Below the pieces are notes generated by a model that worked only from the letters and a program-made list of their open reading frames with translations, was not told where the DNA came from and did no database searches. Of a stretch of DNA of 64,000 nt, positions 45,627 through 57,161 are shown piece after piece. Source of the stretch: Acephala macrosclerotiorum. Its lineage: Eukaryota; Ascomycota; Leotiomycetes; Helotiales; Mollisiaceae. Made by a program: the position numbers and the translations under genes. Position 1 is the first letter of the stretch; every line of letters starts with the position of its first letter. The stretch covers positions 1 to 64,000 of the forward strand of contig MU119264.1 in assembly GCA_014904845.1 (NCBI GenBank), given 5' to 3'.

Positions 45627-48041
45627 TCAGAATTGATCGGCTCCCTCCAAGGCCAACACGGCAAAATGTCCTCCCACAACTGGCCTGTTCCTCCAAGCAT
45701 CATATCCACCAATCAAATCCCCACTTCCCCCATTATTCAATCCTCCACTACCCGGAATTGCAAACCACCTATCGCTGAATGGAGGTGTATTCAGTCCATC
45801 AGTCATGTACTTCCAAACATCGTTAATGAACATATCCCTCGTACTACCACCAGTTCCAGGCGATGCGGCGGCAGCCCAATTCGTCCAGAACGTGCTGCTC
45901 CAATCGACTCGAGAATCAAGTGGAACGCCAGCTTCGCCTTGTTTAGTGGGGTAGTAGGATGCGAGCATGGAGTATGTTGAAGAGGGGAATGTTTGCAGGC
46001 TGAAGAGAATGTCGGGGTAAAGATTGAAGACAACAGCATAGTCGCTGTCATTTGCGTACGTGACATTCGTTCCATATTGAAGCTTGAAATGCGTCCTCAC
46101 AGAATCAAGGCCCAATTCATTGTTATACAACTCATTCACAAAACTCAATCCAGTCTCAGAGTAGGAAGTCGCGTTGAACATCTTCCCGTAAGCATTCAAA
46201 GCGATAGCTGCTTTAATTGCAAGGTTAGTCTGGTTTGCTAACGGACCGCAACAATCATTCGTAGCGAGCTGAACAGGTTCATCAAGTCCGTCAGTGACGA
46301 GGTAGTTGGCGTATTTGGTGAACAGGTTTTGGTATTTTTGTGCCCAAGCGAGATCTCCTGTTGCTTGGACGTAGGCGAATGCGAGGAGGATTATGTTACC
46401 GCTTTCTTCGACTGGCATGTCTTCTTCAATTTGGTTGTCGTGACCTGTGGCGTTGGGATAGTGGGTTCCGATATCGTGGATGCAGAAGGGCTGGATTATC
46501 AGCTGAATTCGGAATGGGGGAGAGAGGAGGCTTACTTGGGTCCAGCGACCGGTTTCGAGGTATTGGAGGACGGGTTCAAGTTGGTATTTGATGTAGTCTG
46601 GGCTCATGACATACCCTATTTATCAAGATCTCGGAGTCAGCTAACATCTTTTGTGTGTTTCAAGAGCAAAAATGCTTGTCTTAGGAGCGCGTCTGGAGCA
46701 CATTTGGAGTGCAGATGGAGCAATGCACTCTAGAGACATGCCGAAAGAGGGAATAATCCTCCGAAAAATTGATGCTTACAGATTGGGAATGCGGGGAAGA
46801 TAACGTCCACTGTGATAGTTTAGCAGACTATTTTTATGCTTGAAACTCGACTCACAGGTATTGACATTTCCATCACTTGATATCTCTTTCAGGAAGATCA
46901 TGATATCTGTCGTGTCCAGAGTATCGTTCGGAATGGTTACATCAGCCCCTCCATACGCTTGACGAGTGGTCAGCAGCAAGATATCCGAGTAGTTTGACCC
47001 CGCAGCTGCCACTGCTTTCTGCTCCAAAGCAGCATCTGAGACCAAAGACTCTGCGTGTGCTGAATCATAGTCATCAAGGAAGTGCGAGACTGCCGTACCA
47101 GTATCGGGATACGAAGCTCTGTAGTATCCCGTCCTCGCACTCCCAAGGTAGTTGATGACGGCCTCTCGAACATACCCAACAGCGAAGGTCACCGAGGAGT
47201 TCGTGATAGAACCCAAGTCATGTGCCAATCCTACGACATTGCCTTTCGCAAAAGTCGTTGCTCCGGTCAAGTTCCCATTGCTAGCAAACTGAGCTCGAAC
47301 AGAAGCAGCCGTCCCGGCTTGAGAGGAAAGCTTAGAAGACGAGGCTGGTTTCGAAGCAAAGACGGTTTCGCCCCACAGTGCCTGATCTTTGACTTCAGAA
47401 TAAAGGTACGCTCCTTTCACCGAAAGCTCAAATAGGGCCAATCCATTCTCGAACGATGAATTGAACGATCCGACAGTGTTGCCCGCCTGGCCTGTCCACG
47501 ATTCATCGATGTCGGAATAGATCTGGACATCTTGACTTTCTGCTCCAGAGACTGAAACGGTCAAATAGCTGAAAGGCAGCGATTGACGCAGATAATCTTT
47601 TGGCGAAACAGGCGAAAAGAAATCCAGAATGAAGGTCGTTGCACCAGCTGTCAATGTGAAAAGTGAGTGCGTCGATGTGTATTCAGCGCTGGCGAGCGTT
47701 GCTTCGAGCGATCCAGTGAGAGCTGCAGGCACACCAAACAGTTTGTACGTCGTGCCATCTACTCTAGCTAAGACGCTCCATGAGAGATTTTGGCCTGCCC
47801 AGAATTGTGGTGTTGCAGTTGGGAGGTTCGCAACTTGATCTCCTGGGATCCATGCTGTCTTTGGGTCAGCGAAGTGCTGTCACGGTGAAGCATTCGTACC
47901 TGAAAGATATGGATTTCTGACTGCGAGAGGGTATGATGGCGGAAGAACGGGTTTATAGGCTGCAACATGAATATATGTTGGGAGAGTGAAGATATATGAT
48001 GAGAGGCTGAGGAGGAGAGTGGAAAGGAGATGCAAAAACAT
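45627..48041 (-). CDS. gtaA: Secreted glutaminase A (GtaA family)
   Basis: Five exons (48041-47900, 47854-46856, 46809-46780, 46615-46536, 46490-45627) encode about 704 residues, the usual family size. A signal peptide (MFLHLLSTLLLSLSSYIFTL) is followed by YKPVLPPSYPLAVRNPYLS and WIPGD, the standard opening. The DUF5127 region is next, then DUF4965 with DTTDIMIFLKEISSDGNVNT and YVMSPDYIKYQLEPVLQYL. The C-terminal DUF1793-type region includes HDIGTHYPNATGHDN, EEDMPVEESGNIILL, NDCCGPLANQTNLAIKA and a W..IPGSGG(L) end. It hydrolyses glutamine to glutamate outside the cell. Exon 3 is a 30-nt micro-exon (LDVIFPAFPI) found by restoring the family motif. Of two ATGs (48065 and 48041), the second gives a clean signal peptide. 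Confidence 0.93.
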
Positions 48042-49209
48042 GGCGCCTGGATCGCTTGGGGGCATTCAAGGTGTTGACTCGCCAAGTTTCAGCGCAATCT
48101 CATCGCGACCTGTCCTGATGGCAGCACCAACAGATATATACGATCCGTTTTTCATCCTTCTACAAGAACAGAATCCTATGTCATCCTCTTCATATTTCAC
48201 GTCAATCGCATCCGCATGGCTCTGTAGGACCCCTCCTTTGCCCCCTTGGAACGGTCCGTCCGCTTTGCCCGAGATCCGGTAATGCCTGCGAGACCCGTGA
48301 ACACGCGTCTCGCAGGGGCTGAACAACTATTGAATAGCATCTGCTTTGATTGCAGTCGTCCATTTCCTTCGAATGAAACTGATGTCGAACATTTGAGTTC
48401 GGATTGCGATATTGAAAACTGTCAAGAAAGCACTTTGATTTTGTGTCTTTTGCTGAAGCCATGTTATGCCTCGTGTCTTCGCTCCTGACTTCCAGAAACT
48501 CATGATGTCTTCACCCTTGCTCTGTCTTTTAGTTATCCCGCCCGTCATCTAGAAAATCTAGAGGCTAAAGGCTGAAGTGGTTCCCTTGTGTTTTCTCAGA
48601 CATGACAGAGCTTTTCAATCCTCACGCGTGTTTTGATTTTCAAGGTCCTTCGGAAGTCGCAGCGACATCCGGCTATAGGTCGAGGTTCACCTCTGCAAAA
48701 TAACCACGGATGTCGCCCTGAACGAAGCGAGAAAAGCACGACTCGGAAGTCGGAATTGCGTTAGCTGAAGGATGCTAGCTCCTACTATTCCAATTGGAGA
48801 AAATGCTTGTCCATTGGACATGTCCGTACCCAGATCCCCGGATTCTTAGTCGGCGGCGCTGGGTAGCAGCAGGGACGCAGACTTCCGTTTGATGGGTGTC
48901 ATCTAGGTTCAAGCTATCATATAGAACTAGCTGCTACTCGCAGAGCTACTCAAGCTCAATCTCAAAGCATTAACCCTTTCTAAGGGCAAAATCCCTCTAG
49001 CTGGGAAAATTGTAGGCCGAAACCTACAGAGCTCCAAGGCCGTGACTGACCTACATGCAGTACGATCATGCCTGTGCGAGAATTCGAAGACTTGACTTAG
49101 CGCAGTCGGTTGGTGTAGATGAAGAAAGAAATCAAAGGTGAGCAAATTCCTCTTTCCACACACTACATGCTAATGCCTAACTGTTAGCACTACCTTCGAT
49201 ATTGACTAC
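48042..49209. other. Intergenic region
   Basis: About 1.2 kb with no supported gene, RNA or repeat. It includes the glutaminase promoter. An ATG at 49120 followed by a GTGAGC donor could be a first exon of the next gene, but the phase does not fit. Confidence 0.4.
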
Positions 49210-49560
49210 ATGTACGATAGCGACGAAATGCATCGAAGATATCCATTCCTGAGTCCAATGAGGGCAGAAGATTCTCCAGCCTGGAAGAATATCTACCACA
49301 TCACCAATTTGGATGGATCTACGGTCGCGACTCGAGATTCGTCTCCAGAAAGACGAGGTCCCGAGTCAAATGGAGACGGCGCCCAAACGTCTCAGGAGGA
49401 GCCATCGTACACGGACGAGAACTCGATGCAAATTCTGTACCCTTGGCTAGTAGAAGACTTCTCAATGGCAGCAAAATCAGCAAGCGAACATCGATCCTGC
49501 CGCGGCAGCTGCGATTACTGGCATGATGCACCGCTTTCCAACGAGTACTGCGATGGATGA
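49210..49560 (+). CDS. Small hypothetical protein
   Basis: A 116-codon frame starting MYDSDEMHRRYPFLSPMRAED and ending in SNEYCDG. It is acidic and Ser/Asp-rich, with four Cys near the end (RSCRGSCDYWH..YCDG). No signal peptide or domain. It may lack an upstream exon, as the frame stays open 5' of the ATG. Low confidence. Confidence 0.35.
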   Translation: MYDSDEMHRRYPFLSPMRAEDSPAWKNIYHITNLDGSTVATRDSSPERRGPESNGDGAQTSQEEPSYTDENSMQILYPWLVEDFSMAAKSASEHRSCRGSCDYWHDAPLSNEYCDG

Positions 49561-49879
49561 TAGGACACAGCAAGCAGACTTTACACCTCGGGCTTCATGC
49601 CATCGACGTCACTGAACGCGATCGATAGCTTTGACGGGGGTTTCAGTCAGCAATGAATTAGCATGCAGGAAAGTTTCAGACAATAACCAACGTCGAGAAA
49701 TTAAATGATGGCACGGCTGGAACGATGGCACGGATCTCTTGTCTTATTAATCATGGCAAAGCAAGAGCCGTCGGGTGCGGTGTCCGGAACTCCTCGAGGC
49801 AGTGAGACCACTTCTTCCCCTGGCTATTCACCCACCCCATTATGATGTCCTCCACTTCTGACTCGCTCTCCTGAGAACC

Positions 49880-51158
49880 TCACGAGACCGAGTATAGCGA
49901 AACAGCATCCTTCCAGGCCTGGTTGCCCTTTTTGATCTTCTCCGCCTTCGTCCTATCGAAGAAGATCTCAAATTTCTCCTTGCAGGCGTGCTCTAGCAGG
50001 ACCCTCTTTCTTTCCTTGTACAAAGCTATCTCGGACATTTCCATCTCACGCACAAAGACATCTCTAATCAAGACGTCATGCAATGGACCGCTACAGAAAG
50101 CAGTTAAAGCTTCGACTTGCTGAACAGTAAGGTCTTTCTTATCCTGTCGAGCAATCCATACGTTGCCAATATTTTCGCGGGTCCATTTCTCGTCTTTGAC
50201 TCGACCCCATGTTGGACTGTTTACTTCGAAATCCAGATTCAGTGCCCAGGCTCCCGTGTTTGACCCGGAGTTTGTGCTCGAGCATCTGAAGACCAGCAGC
50301 GGAATCTGCATGACCTTAGAAATGCATACCGGTGCTTGAAGGAACATCTCATGTGCTTTGAGAGACTCGTTGGCTCGGTATCGCTGAAAATAGAATGGCT
50401 ATGCCAAACTCAGCCATGCCCCAGAGTTGCTGATCTCCCCTACTGCGAATATCAACCACGGAGATCAGGTCAGAACTGAGGCCGAGGCTGGGGAACATCC
50501 TCTGAACTGCTTCGACTTCACCTCCCATTGCCACTCCTCGCACTTCACGACCAGTTCCGTAGCTGCGAAAGAAATCGGCCATGATCCTCAAATCGGCGCA
50601 GGTGATATCCCGGTAGAAGTCAGGTTCTCTTGAAGTTCCAACTTGGTTAACAGCAAGAGCTCTAAACCAGGTATAATTCTCTGCTCCTCTCATCATTGCC
50701 TGAACACATTGGTTCTCGGCAGATCCATCGTTTTCGCCGTCTTCTCTGACGTAGAGTTGAACTGTGTGCTGGAAGGCAAATCTTTGGAAAGTGGGATTTG
50801 CGGCGTTCAGGCGATTTGTTACATGAATTGCCTCAGTCATATAATCTTTACATTCAAGGAGTTCGCCAATATCTGCTCCCTCGGAGCCGTCGTATTCCTT
50901 GAAACATTTCATCTGGATGAACTTTGGCTTGATACACTCAGTACAAAAGAGAATGGCAAGCTTATGGGTGGACGATGGTCGTAAGTTTGGGCCCTGGAAG
51001 GACCGATAGTGACCACAGACTTGCTTGTGGATAAGCCAATCTTGCATCTAACAAGACGTGGAGCAGTATTTGGCAGATCTGCATCGGGCACAGTTTTTGT
51101 GGTTTTCACCATCGCTCGGCGGGGATTTGTTGCACAAGGTGCAGGATGGGGATCCCAT
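49880..51158 (-). pseudogene. MYND zinc-finger protein, broken copy
   Basis: From ATG at 51158 the protein reads MGSPSCTLCNKSPPSDGENH, then CARCRSAKYCSTSC, then a TAG (51050-51048), then MQDWLIHKQVCGHY. Together these spell a complete MYND finger (C-x2-C..C-x2-C..C-x3-C..H-x3-C) with a stop exactly where this class usually has Gln, so CAG to TAG is the simplest change. The body aligns by motif with the MYND gene at 52086 (DITCADLRIMADFFRSYGTG like DITLADLRSFQNFLVNYGEG). A second defect is a one-base frameshift near 50370, after which the frame with ANESLKAHEMFLQAPVCISK and IARQDKKDLTVQQVEALTAF continues to 49880. It lies head-to-head with the intact paralogue, about 0.9 kb away. A translated short form from the internal Met would lack half the finger. 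Confidence 0.8.
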
Positions 51159-52085
51159 ATTAGCGTCGACGTTTGGTCAGCTGGTGGAGGAAGTGGAATC
51201 TGCTTAGAGAAACCTTGCCAGCAACTTCATCTTCTCGAAATTCACGAGATCGCATATCCATATTGGAGAATCTTCAATTCCTGGTTGGATGGTTCGTTTG
51301 CGAAGAGACTTCTTCAGCTGGAGTGGTTGCGACGGGTGGAACGACTTGAGCACGAGAAACTCACTTGACTTAGTTCCTCTGCTTTCAAGATACCTTCATC
51401 TACTCACTTTCGTTACTTTTATCGACTTTCACTGCATCTCCTTTTCAACTTTGTGACAATCGCTTGACTGTGCAAGTATTTTAGATGGTACGACACCCTG
51501 ACACATTGACAATTGCACTTGACATAGTTTCAATGCCTTCCATTTGAGAGCAACATAAGAGAGTTGCTAAGAAATTGTTTATGTTGCCACACCGCTTTAC
51601 GGAATGCTGAGTTGTACCGTTGGATTTCGACGGCCTCGAAGCATTCCGGACAATCGTGTCCCGTGGTTTTGCGGAGATATTACATTCGTGCATATTGGGC
51701 GATGAGCTCACTTCGGAGCGACAGGCTAGCGAAGCTGAAGGTGCATGACCTTCTATGCTAGGCAAATAGAGAGATGCAAAGTCGAGTGTGCGACAATTCA
51801 AACCTGAAAGGAAATTCCGGAAGCCGCAGAAGGTAAGCCGCTAGAAAACCCGTGCCCACTAGAGGTATAGTCCTGAGCGAAGGCAAACAAGTCCACAAAG
51901 CAGACGTATATTTTCAAACCTTCTCTTATCCCAGCTCTGCTCACCTTATCTAAGCTCAGCGTGGTCCAGTTTTCGCAACCTGTTCTTTCTTGCCATCCAC
52001 CTCCTCAGCGAGCGTACATTATTACATCGACTTTGAGGCTCACCCTTCAACTCTGCATACCTTCTCAGCAAACCCAACCTTCAGC

Positions 52086-53486
52086 ATGGCCCTTGAAAAC
52101 GCCTCAACCGCAGGCCTTGCTGCTGCGCTCTCTGAGATTGCCACGGGCGCAACAAAGTCACCATCCCATGGACAACCCCAAAAGCACTCGACCTCTTCTG
52201 GCCCTTCCTTGAGATGTGCCGTCTGCAATAAGACTGGCGCAACTCTCTGCGACGTGTGTGGTTCGGCTGCGTACTGCTCTCGAGTCTGCAAGAATGATGA
52301 TGCCAAATACCATAGAAGTGTTTGCCCGGCCTTCAAGGCTTTCCTCAACGCTGGTAGACCGAAGGCGGATGCAAGACTTGCCCTATTCTTCTCAGAGGAG
52401 CCTTTCCAGCCAGCCCTCATTTGGGTGATTGAACAGGGTTACAAATTAAAGAAGGTTGAGCAACTAAGCGGCAACTTGTCGTACTCCGGTATCCTTGGTC
52501 CCAACGAGAGCGGCTCATTCGTCCCTATCACCACCAACCTCGAGCACAAATTTCCCTTGGACCATACCGTTACCGTATACCATCGAAGCAACTTCTTCTG
52601 GGATGATCGTTCACAAACCAACCTCGCCATCTTCGAGTTCACCCAAGGCGAGCACAAGTTTGACTGGAGGGGCCCTATCGCTGTGTTCTCCAGAAATGGG
52701 ATTGCTAATGCATCAGGTCTTCGGGATATCACCCTCGCGGACCTCCGCTCCTTTCAGAATTTCCTCGTGAACTACGGAGAGGGCCTTGAGAAGTCACATC
52801 GATATGGCGGGCTTCGAATCGTAGAGCTATGGGATCCTGCTCTTTGGGAGGGCATCATGCTGCGATTCATGTCCAAGGATGCGAAGATGGTCAAGGGAGT
52901 GAAGATCAGCTGCTTAGGAGACATGAAAGTCTTGGGAAAGAAGCAATATACTTCGACTGCTATTCCTCCCAACCATCCGATATTCTTCAACGAGAACGAG
53001 GGTGAAGACTTGGACGAGCCACCAGCGCCAACACAGATCTCTGTGCGGATGGATGTTCCGCTCTTGATTCGCAGATGTGCTTTAGATCTGGAATGGAAGG
53101 GACGCTACACAAATGCCCAGGACTTTGCCAGAGCTCTCGACCCTACTAACGAACCTGCTGCACTTCTGACGACGATTGTTGATGTCGGAAGCAAACTCTG
53201 GGGTTGCAACAAGGATCATGAGAACATAAACAGCATGTATGTCTCTGGTTCGGTCATCATCGTTCGGCAAGACAAGAAAGACATAAGTGTTGAGCAAGTC
53301 CGAGCATTGGCAGACTACATCAAGCAGCATGTCAAGCCAGCCATCGAGAAGCAGAAGGCCCAAGAGTTGAAGCTCAATAAGGAGCAGATTCGCGAAGGTA
53401 GGGAGCGCATCATCGATACATACATGACTATGGAGAATGTTAGGAAGTATTTCAAGGTTTGGGAGGGAAATACTGGGGTGCGTTGA
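52086..53486 (+). CDS. MYND zinc-finger protein, intact
   Basis: A single-exon gene of 466 residues (MALENASTAGLAAAL...). The frame extends upstream but without ATG. The MYND finger occupies about residues 40-80 (CAVCNKTGATLCDVCGSAAY, then CSRVCKNDDAKYHRSVC). The remaining 380 residues form a conserved but unnamed region shared with the two paralogues in this window: DITLADLRSFQNFLVNYGEG, PPNHPIF, ISVRMDVPLLI, and IVRQDKKDISVEQVRALADY. MYND fingers bind Pro-rich partners and often recruit regulators; the role of this fungal family is unknown. No SET domain is present. Confidence 0.85.
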   Translation: MALENASTAGLAAALSEIATGATKSPSHGQPQKHSTSSGPSLRCAVCNKTGATLCDVCGSAAYCSRVCKNDDAKYHRSVCPAFKAFLNAGRPKADARLALFFSEEPFQPALIWVIEQGYKLKKVEQLSGNLSYSGILGPNESGSFVPITTNLEHKFPLDHTVTVYHRSNFFWDDRSQTNLAIFEFTQGEHKFDWRGPIAVFSRNGIANASGLRDITLADLRSFQNFLVNYGEGLEKSHRYGGLRIVELWDPALWEGIMLRFMSKDAKMVKGVKISCLGDMKVLGKKQYTSTAIPPNHPIFFNENEGEDLDEPPAPTQISVRMDVPLLIRRCALDLEWKGRYTNAQDFARALDPTNEPAALLTTIVDVGSKLWGCNKDHENINSMYVSGSVIIVRQDKKDISVEQVRALADYIKQHVKPAIEKQKAQELKLNKEQIREGRERIIDTYMTMENVRKYFKVWEGNTGVR

Positions 53487-54725
53487 GTGTGAGAATTGAG
53501 CTTGATTGCGGTTCCGAAATGGCTGGCCATTTCTGGACACTGGCCACATAGAATGCTCTCTGGTAGTAGGATAGTTTGCGTTGATCAGCACTTAATAGAA
53601 GCATGGCAACAAAAATCAACGCATCTGTGAATTACGCGAAGCAAATTCTGCTTCTGTTTCTTCAGTTGTACTTCCAGGCCGCGCCTTGATAGTGAATAGA
53701 CTCAAGCTTGACGTTGGTATTGTCAATATCCATAGCGACACTGCCATTATCCTCATCAACTTTCTAACTCCTCTTCTCGTTAGCCAGTACTCAGTGACTC
53801 AGGTTCATCCATTCCCAGGCCAAGCCTCGGGCAATGCTAGGAGACTGAAGACGCTGCTACCAAGAGGCCTACAGCAAGGACGGACTTCGAATCGAGAAAC
53901 ATGTCCAACTTCCAATGAGTAGCCAATAGCATAATATCGTGTAGACGGTACAGTACTAGGTCATAAGTCTGAGCCATAAGCGAAAACCCCACCAAAAACA
54001 GCCTTTTTGCCCCCTTTTCCACCAGCTATAACTTTTTAGCCACAACTCAAGTGTAAATAATAATTCTATCGCTAAATAGCCTTTAATGGGAAGAATCAGG
54101 TCCCTAGAGAAAGCTAGGACCGTGCCATTAGCCGTGGTGATGCAGTCGTCCAATTGCAAAGGATGAAAAAAAGCCTTAAAATCGCTTAATTTAGTATGTA
54201 AAAGTGGCGCACCGTGATTTTTCAAACTTTGAGCATTATTATTTTAAGCGCTATTGTTTTTAAATAAAATCTGAAGAAGTAGAAAGAGACATTACCTTTT
54301 CAAATAGCTTGCACCAGAAAGGCTGATTATTTAAAGCATAGGAATGTAGTTATTATTTAAAGTGGTGAAGTCGCGATTCACGCGTTTTGGGCGCGTTTCG
54401 CTTAAATGGCTCAGACTTGTGACGCGTCACTGTAATCATGGGCAAGGAGATCTGTATATAGATCCAGTAAGCAATCGAGGCTATTTTGAACCAAAAGTAC
54501 AATATAAAGGGAAGTACAAATGCCACTCTTATAATAATCATACCTTCAATGCAATCAAAGCTACATGACGCTACATGATCGCATTATACAACTTTGAGAC
54601 ACGCCTGCTCTGTAGAATGTCGAGGCTCCGCCAGACCTTTTGATAGTGAAAATATCCCATACTGTTTGGTTCTTTCACTTTCCATATCACCACGCTCCCG
54701 ATCGTGATACTTCTCTTTACCATTA
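53487..54725. other. AT-rich spacer, possible element remnant
   Basis: 53.9-54.6 kb is AT-rich with short frames on both strands (for example a minus-strand frame with LHTKLSDFKAFFHPLQLDDC). It could be a degraded transposon, but no terminal repeats or transposase motifs were found. Confidence 0.35.
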
Positions 54726-56079
54726 TCATTCTTGAAATCTCCGAATGTCGTTCATAACCGCCTCCTTGAATCCCCTGTATGCCTTTTCTAGCCCATCAAA
54801 TCTCTTCTCCATACCTCTCGAAATTACACCGTATTTCGCCCAAGGACCCAGGAATGTAACACAGGTATGAACAATAAGATTTCGAAAATTACGGATCCAC
54901 GCAGAGCTCTTTTCCAGTTTGCTAGATAGAGGTCGGAACGGTTCAGGGAGTCCTTTTCCCAAGTTGCTAAGGTGGACCAAGTTCTCTGAAAGGTCACATA
55001 TTGCGGCGAGATATAACCGTCGGTTTCGTCTGCGGGAGTTGGAATCCTCTTTGCTAGGGTGGAGGTCCTCCAAGTATATCAGTACTATGTAGTATGTCAA
55101 GGTCGATGTCAAAGCTAACCTGTTCTTTTGAGAATTCCGGACGGAGCTCCTTGATATCTAGAATGTTCTCGTCAATGGCTTGAAAGATGTGCTCCAAAAC
55201 ACGTCCACGCATTAAGTTCTCTGAAATAGAAGGATTTCGGTGGCAGAGCCAGTCCCACATTCGGAGAAACGTGGCGAAGAAGTTTCTCGGGATGGGTTTG
55301 CCTTGAGAAGTAAAGCTGGCGGACGGTCAGCAGTGCCATTTCAACGAAGCCGTGCTCTTACTTATCTTGCAGTGCTTTAACTCGAGCATGAGAAGGCTCT
55401 TTGTCTGGGACAGTACTTTTGATGGAACGGAATTTTCGACGGGAAGAGGCTTCTTAACGGGAACAGACTTTTTGACGAGACCTCCGTATTCCAGGTATCC
55501 TTTCCACTCTGGGTGCTCCCGACTGAATACCGTCATCACATGCAAGGTCTGTTCTGCAGTCGCATACTTGACGTAACCACGGGCGCGCACAACACCCGCT
55601 GGAAGGACCAGAAATGCCTCAATGAAGCCATCGTATGAAGAGAAGACGCTTTCCAGGTGTTCAGGGGTAATTTTCGGGTCTAAATTCCGCGCGATCAGGT
55701 AGCGATTAGGAGCTTGCGATGAGTCTTCTGCTTCGTCCTCTAATTCTCCTAATTCTGTCAGAATATTCATCCCTCTAGGAAGTCGCTCTTCAGCCTCGAT
55801 AACCTGAGATGAGACGTCGCGAACTTGGCCATCATCGACTGGGCCGTCAGGAACTTCGTCTTTAGAGTCAACGTCTGATTCAGATTGAATGGCATCATCG
55901 TCGGCTTCTGAGTCTGTCTGGGGTTCGACGTCCCCCAAAGCAGGAAGCGACGGCGAGGTCTCATTGTCTAAGAACTATTCTTGAAATTTCCGCTGTTCTC
56001 AAATCAGATGGCTTCAATAGATAATTAGAGCGACACATACCTTAATGCCAGCTAGTTGCGGGATTCGAGGGAAAGGCAT
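54726..56079 (-). CDS. RRM-domain protein of unknown function
   Basis: The first exon (56079-56041, MPFPRIPQLAGIK) splices to FLDNETSPSLPALGDVEPQTD (start about 55979). An acidic region and an RNA-recognition motif follow: RYLIARNLDPKITPEHLESV as the RNP2 side, then RARGYVKYATAEQTLHVM as the RNP1 side. The C-terminal half has NFFATFLRMWDWLCHRNPSI, a donor after PEFSKEQ and a last exon beginning DLHPSKEDSNSRRRN, ending DIRRFQE at 54726. Between RRM and C-terminal part the frame changes. A 78-nt intron from GTCTCGTC (about 55489) to TCCCAG (about 55412), giving EYG-DKEPSHARVKALQDN, fits best but is not certain. Probably a nuclear or cytoplasmic RNA-binding protein; the partner is unknown. Confidence 0.6.
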
Positions 56080-56376
56080 TGTTCGATGATTAATGTACAG
56101 GTAGATGTTGGGATATTCGATAGGAAGAATCCTTCCGTAGGTCTTGGAGAATAGAGCCGGTGCGCGACAATGGCAGGATAGAGTAGAGATTTGCGCGCAG
56201 ATATGGTTCGAGTTGGGAATTTGACGTTGTTGTTCTGTTGATGAGGTTGAAGTTCGGACGAAAGAGCAAAACGAAGCGACGCTTAGCGGCTTCCAGGTCC
56301 GAAGTTGCTCCTCAAACCAACCCTCGGGACTTCAAACCCTTCATAGATTTAAATAAGCAGATTTTCTTCCGCTTCT

Positions 56377-56470
56377 GTATAAGCACGGACCCAGGATTTG
56401 GGTTCCAAAAAGGAAACACTCAAACAGTTATGAGCTGTTCAAGCATCGGCCCAGGATTTGGGTTCGAAAG
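56377..56470. repeat. 60-bp-spaced direct repeat of a 34-bp unit
   Basis: AAGCACGGACCCAGGATTTG at 56381 and AAGCATCGGCCCAGGATTTG at 56441 are parts of two 34-bp copies (56377-56410 and 56437-56470) with a few mismatches. Each ends GGGTTC(C/G)AAA. Just upstream, AGATTTAAATAAGCA (56344-56358) equals the TATA-like block of the candidate RNA loci at 9.4 and 37.2 kb. Confidence 0.6.
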
Positions 56471-57161
56471 AATAATTCGTTCAGGTGGTGCTGTGTGCTG
56501 CCTTTGAAACAGAAACCTTCATTTAAGTAGTATGAACTACAAGTGAAAGCAACTAACAAGATACCAGGCTAAATGGTGGTCTAAGTTTGTCAACAAACCC
56601 CTCACCGACATTGAAGTCAACAAACGGCAGCCAAATATGGGGTGGTGGGGAGGGGCTTCTCGCCATTCTTTTTTTGCCTTTTTTCATAAAACATGTCTTT
56701 TTTATGATGGATATCTGGTCCTCATTAGGTCCCTTTTAGCGCACTACAATGCTTTTTTAGCTTGTCAATCTTTGCCTTGAATCTAAAGCGAGGCCTTTGG
56801 TGAAAGAACATCTAGGGCTTGAAAGATGATAGCAAGCACAGAAAGTTCAAGTAATATCATGGCATTATGACCAAGGGGAGAGATTCCCCATAGGTCTGAA
56901 ATTCGATTTGGAATCTAGAGCATTGCCCAATATTTGGATGAAAGCAACGTCCACAGCAAACCAAGGTTATCAGGCCGAAAGAACACGCGAGGCACTGGAG
57001 AATCGACTATGAGAGCAAAAGTGATTTTTTGAAAAGAATTCACCTTGATGATAACGAAACGGCATTAGATCGCTCGATCTACTTCCAGGATCTATTTTGG
57101 CACTTACACTCTTCATTTCCTTCCACATCCAACTTCCCTCAACTCGACCCAACCAAGCAAA
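56471..57161. other. Intergenic region upstream of the third MYND gene
   Basis: About 0.7 kb without a supported gene. Contains short T-runs and the promoter of the following gene. Confidence 0.4.

Noticed and set aside
47082..47435. Plus-strand frame inside glutaminase A
   Set aside because: Shadow of the minus-strand coding frame.
53956..54568. Transposon in AT-rich DNA
   Set aside because: No inverted ends, transposase motif or repeat partner found; left as a possible remnant.
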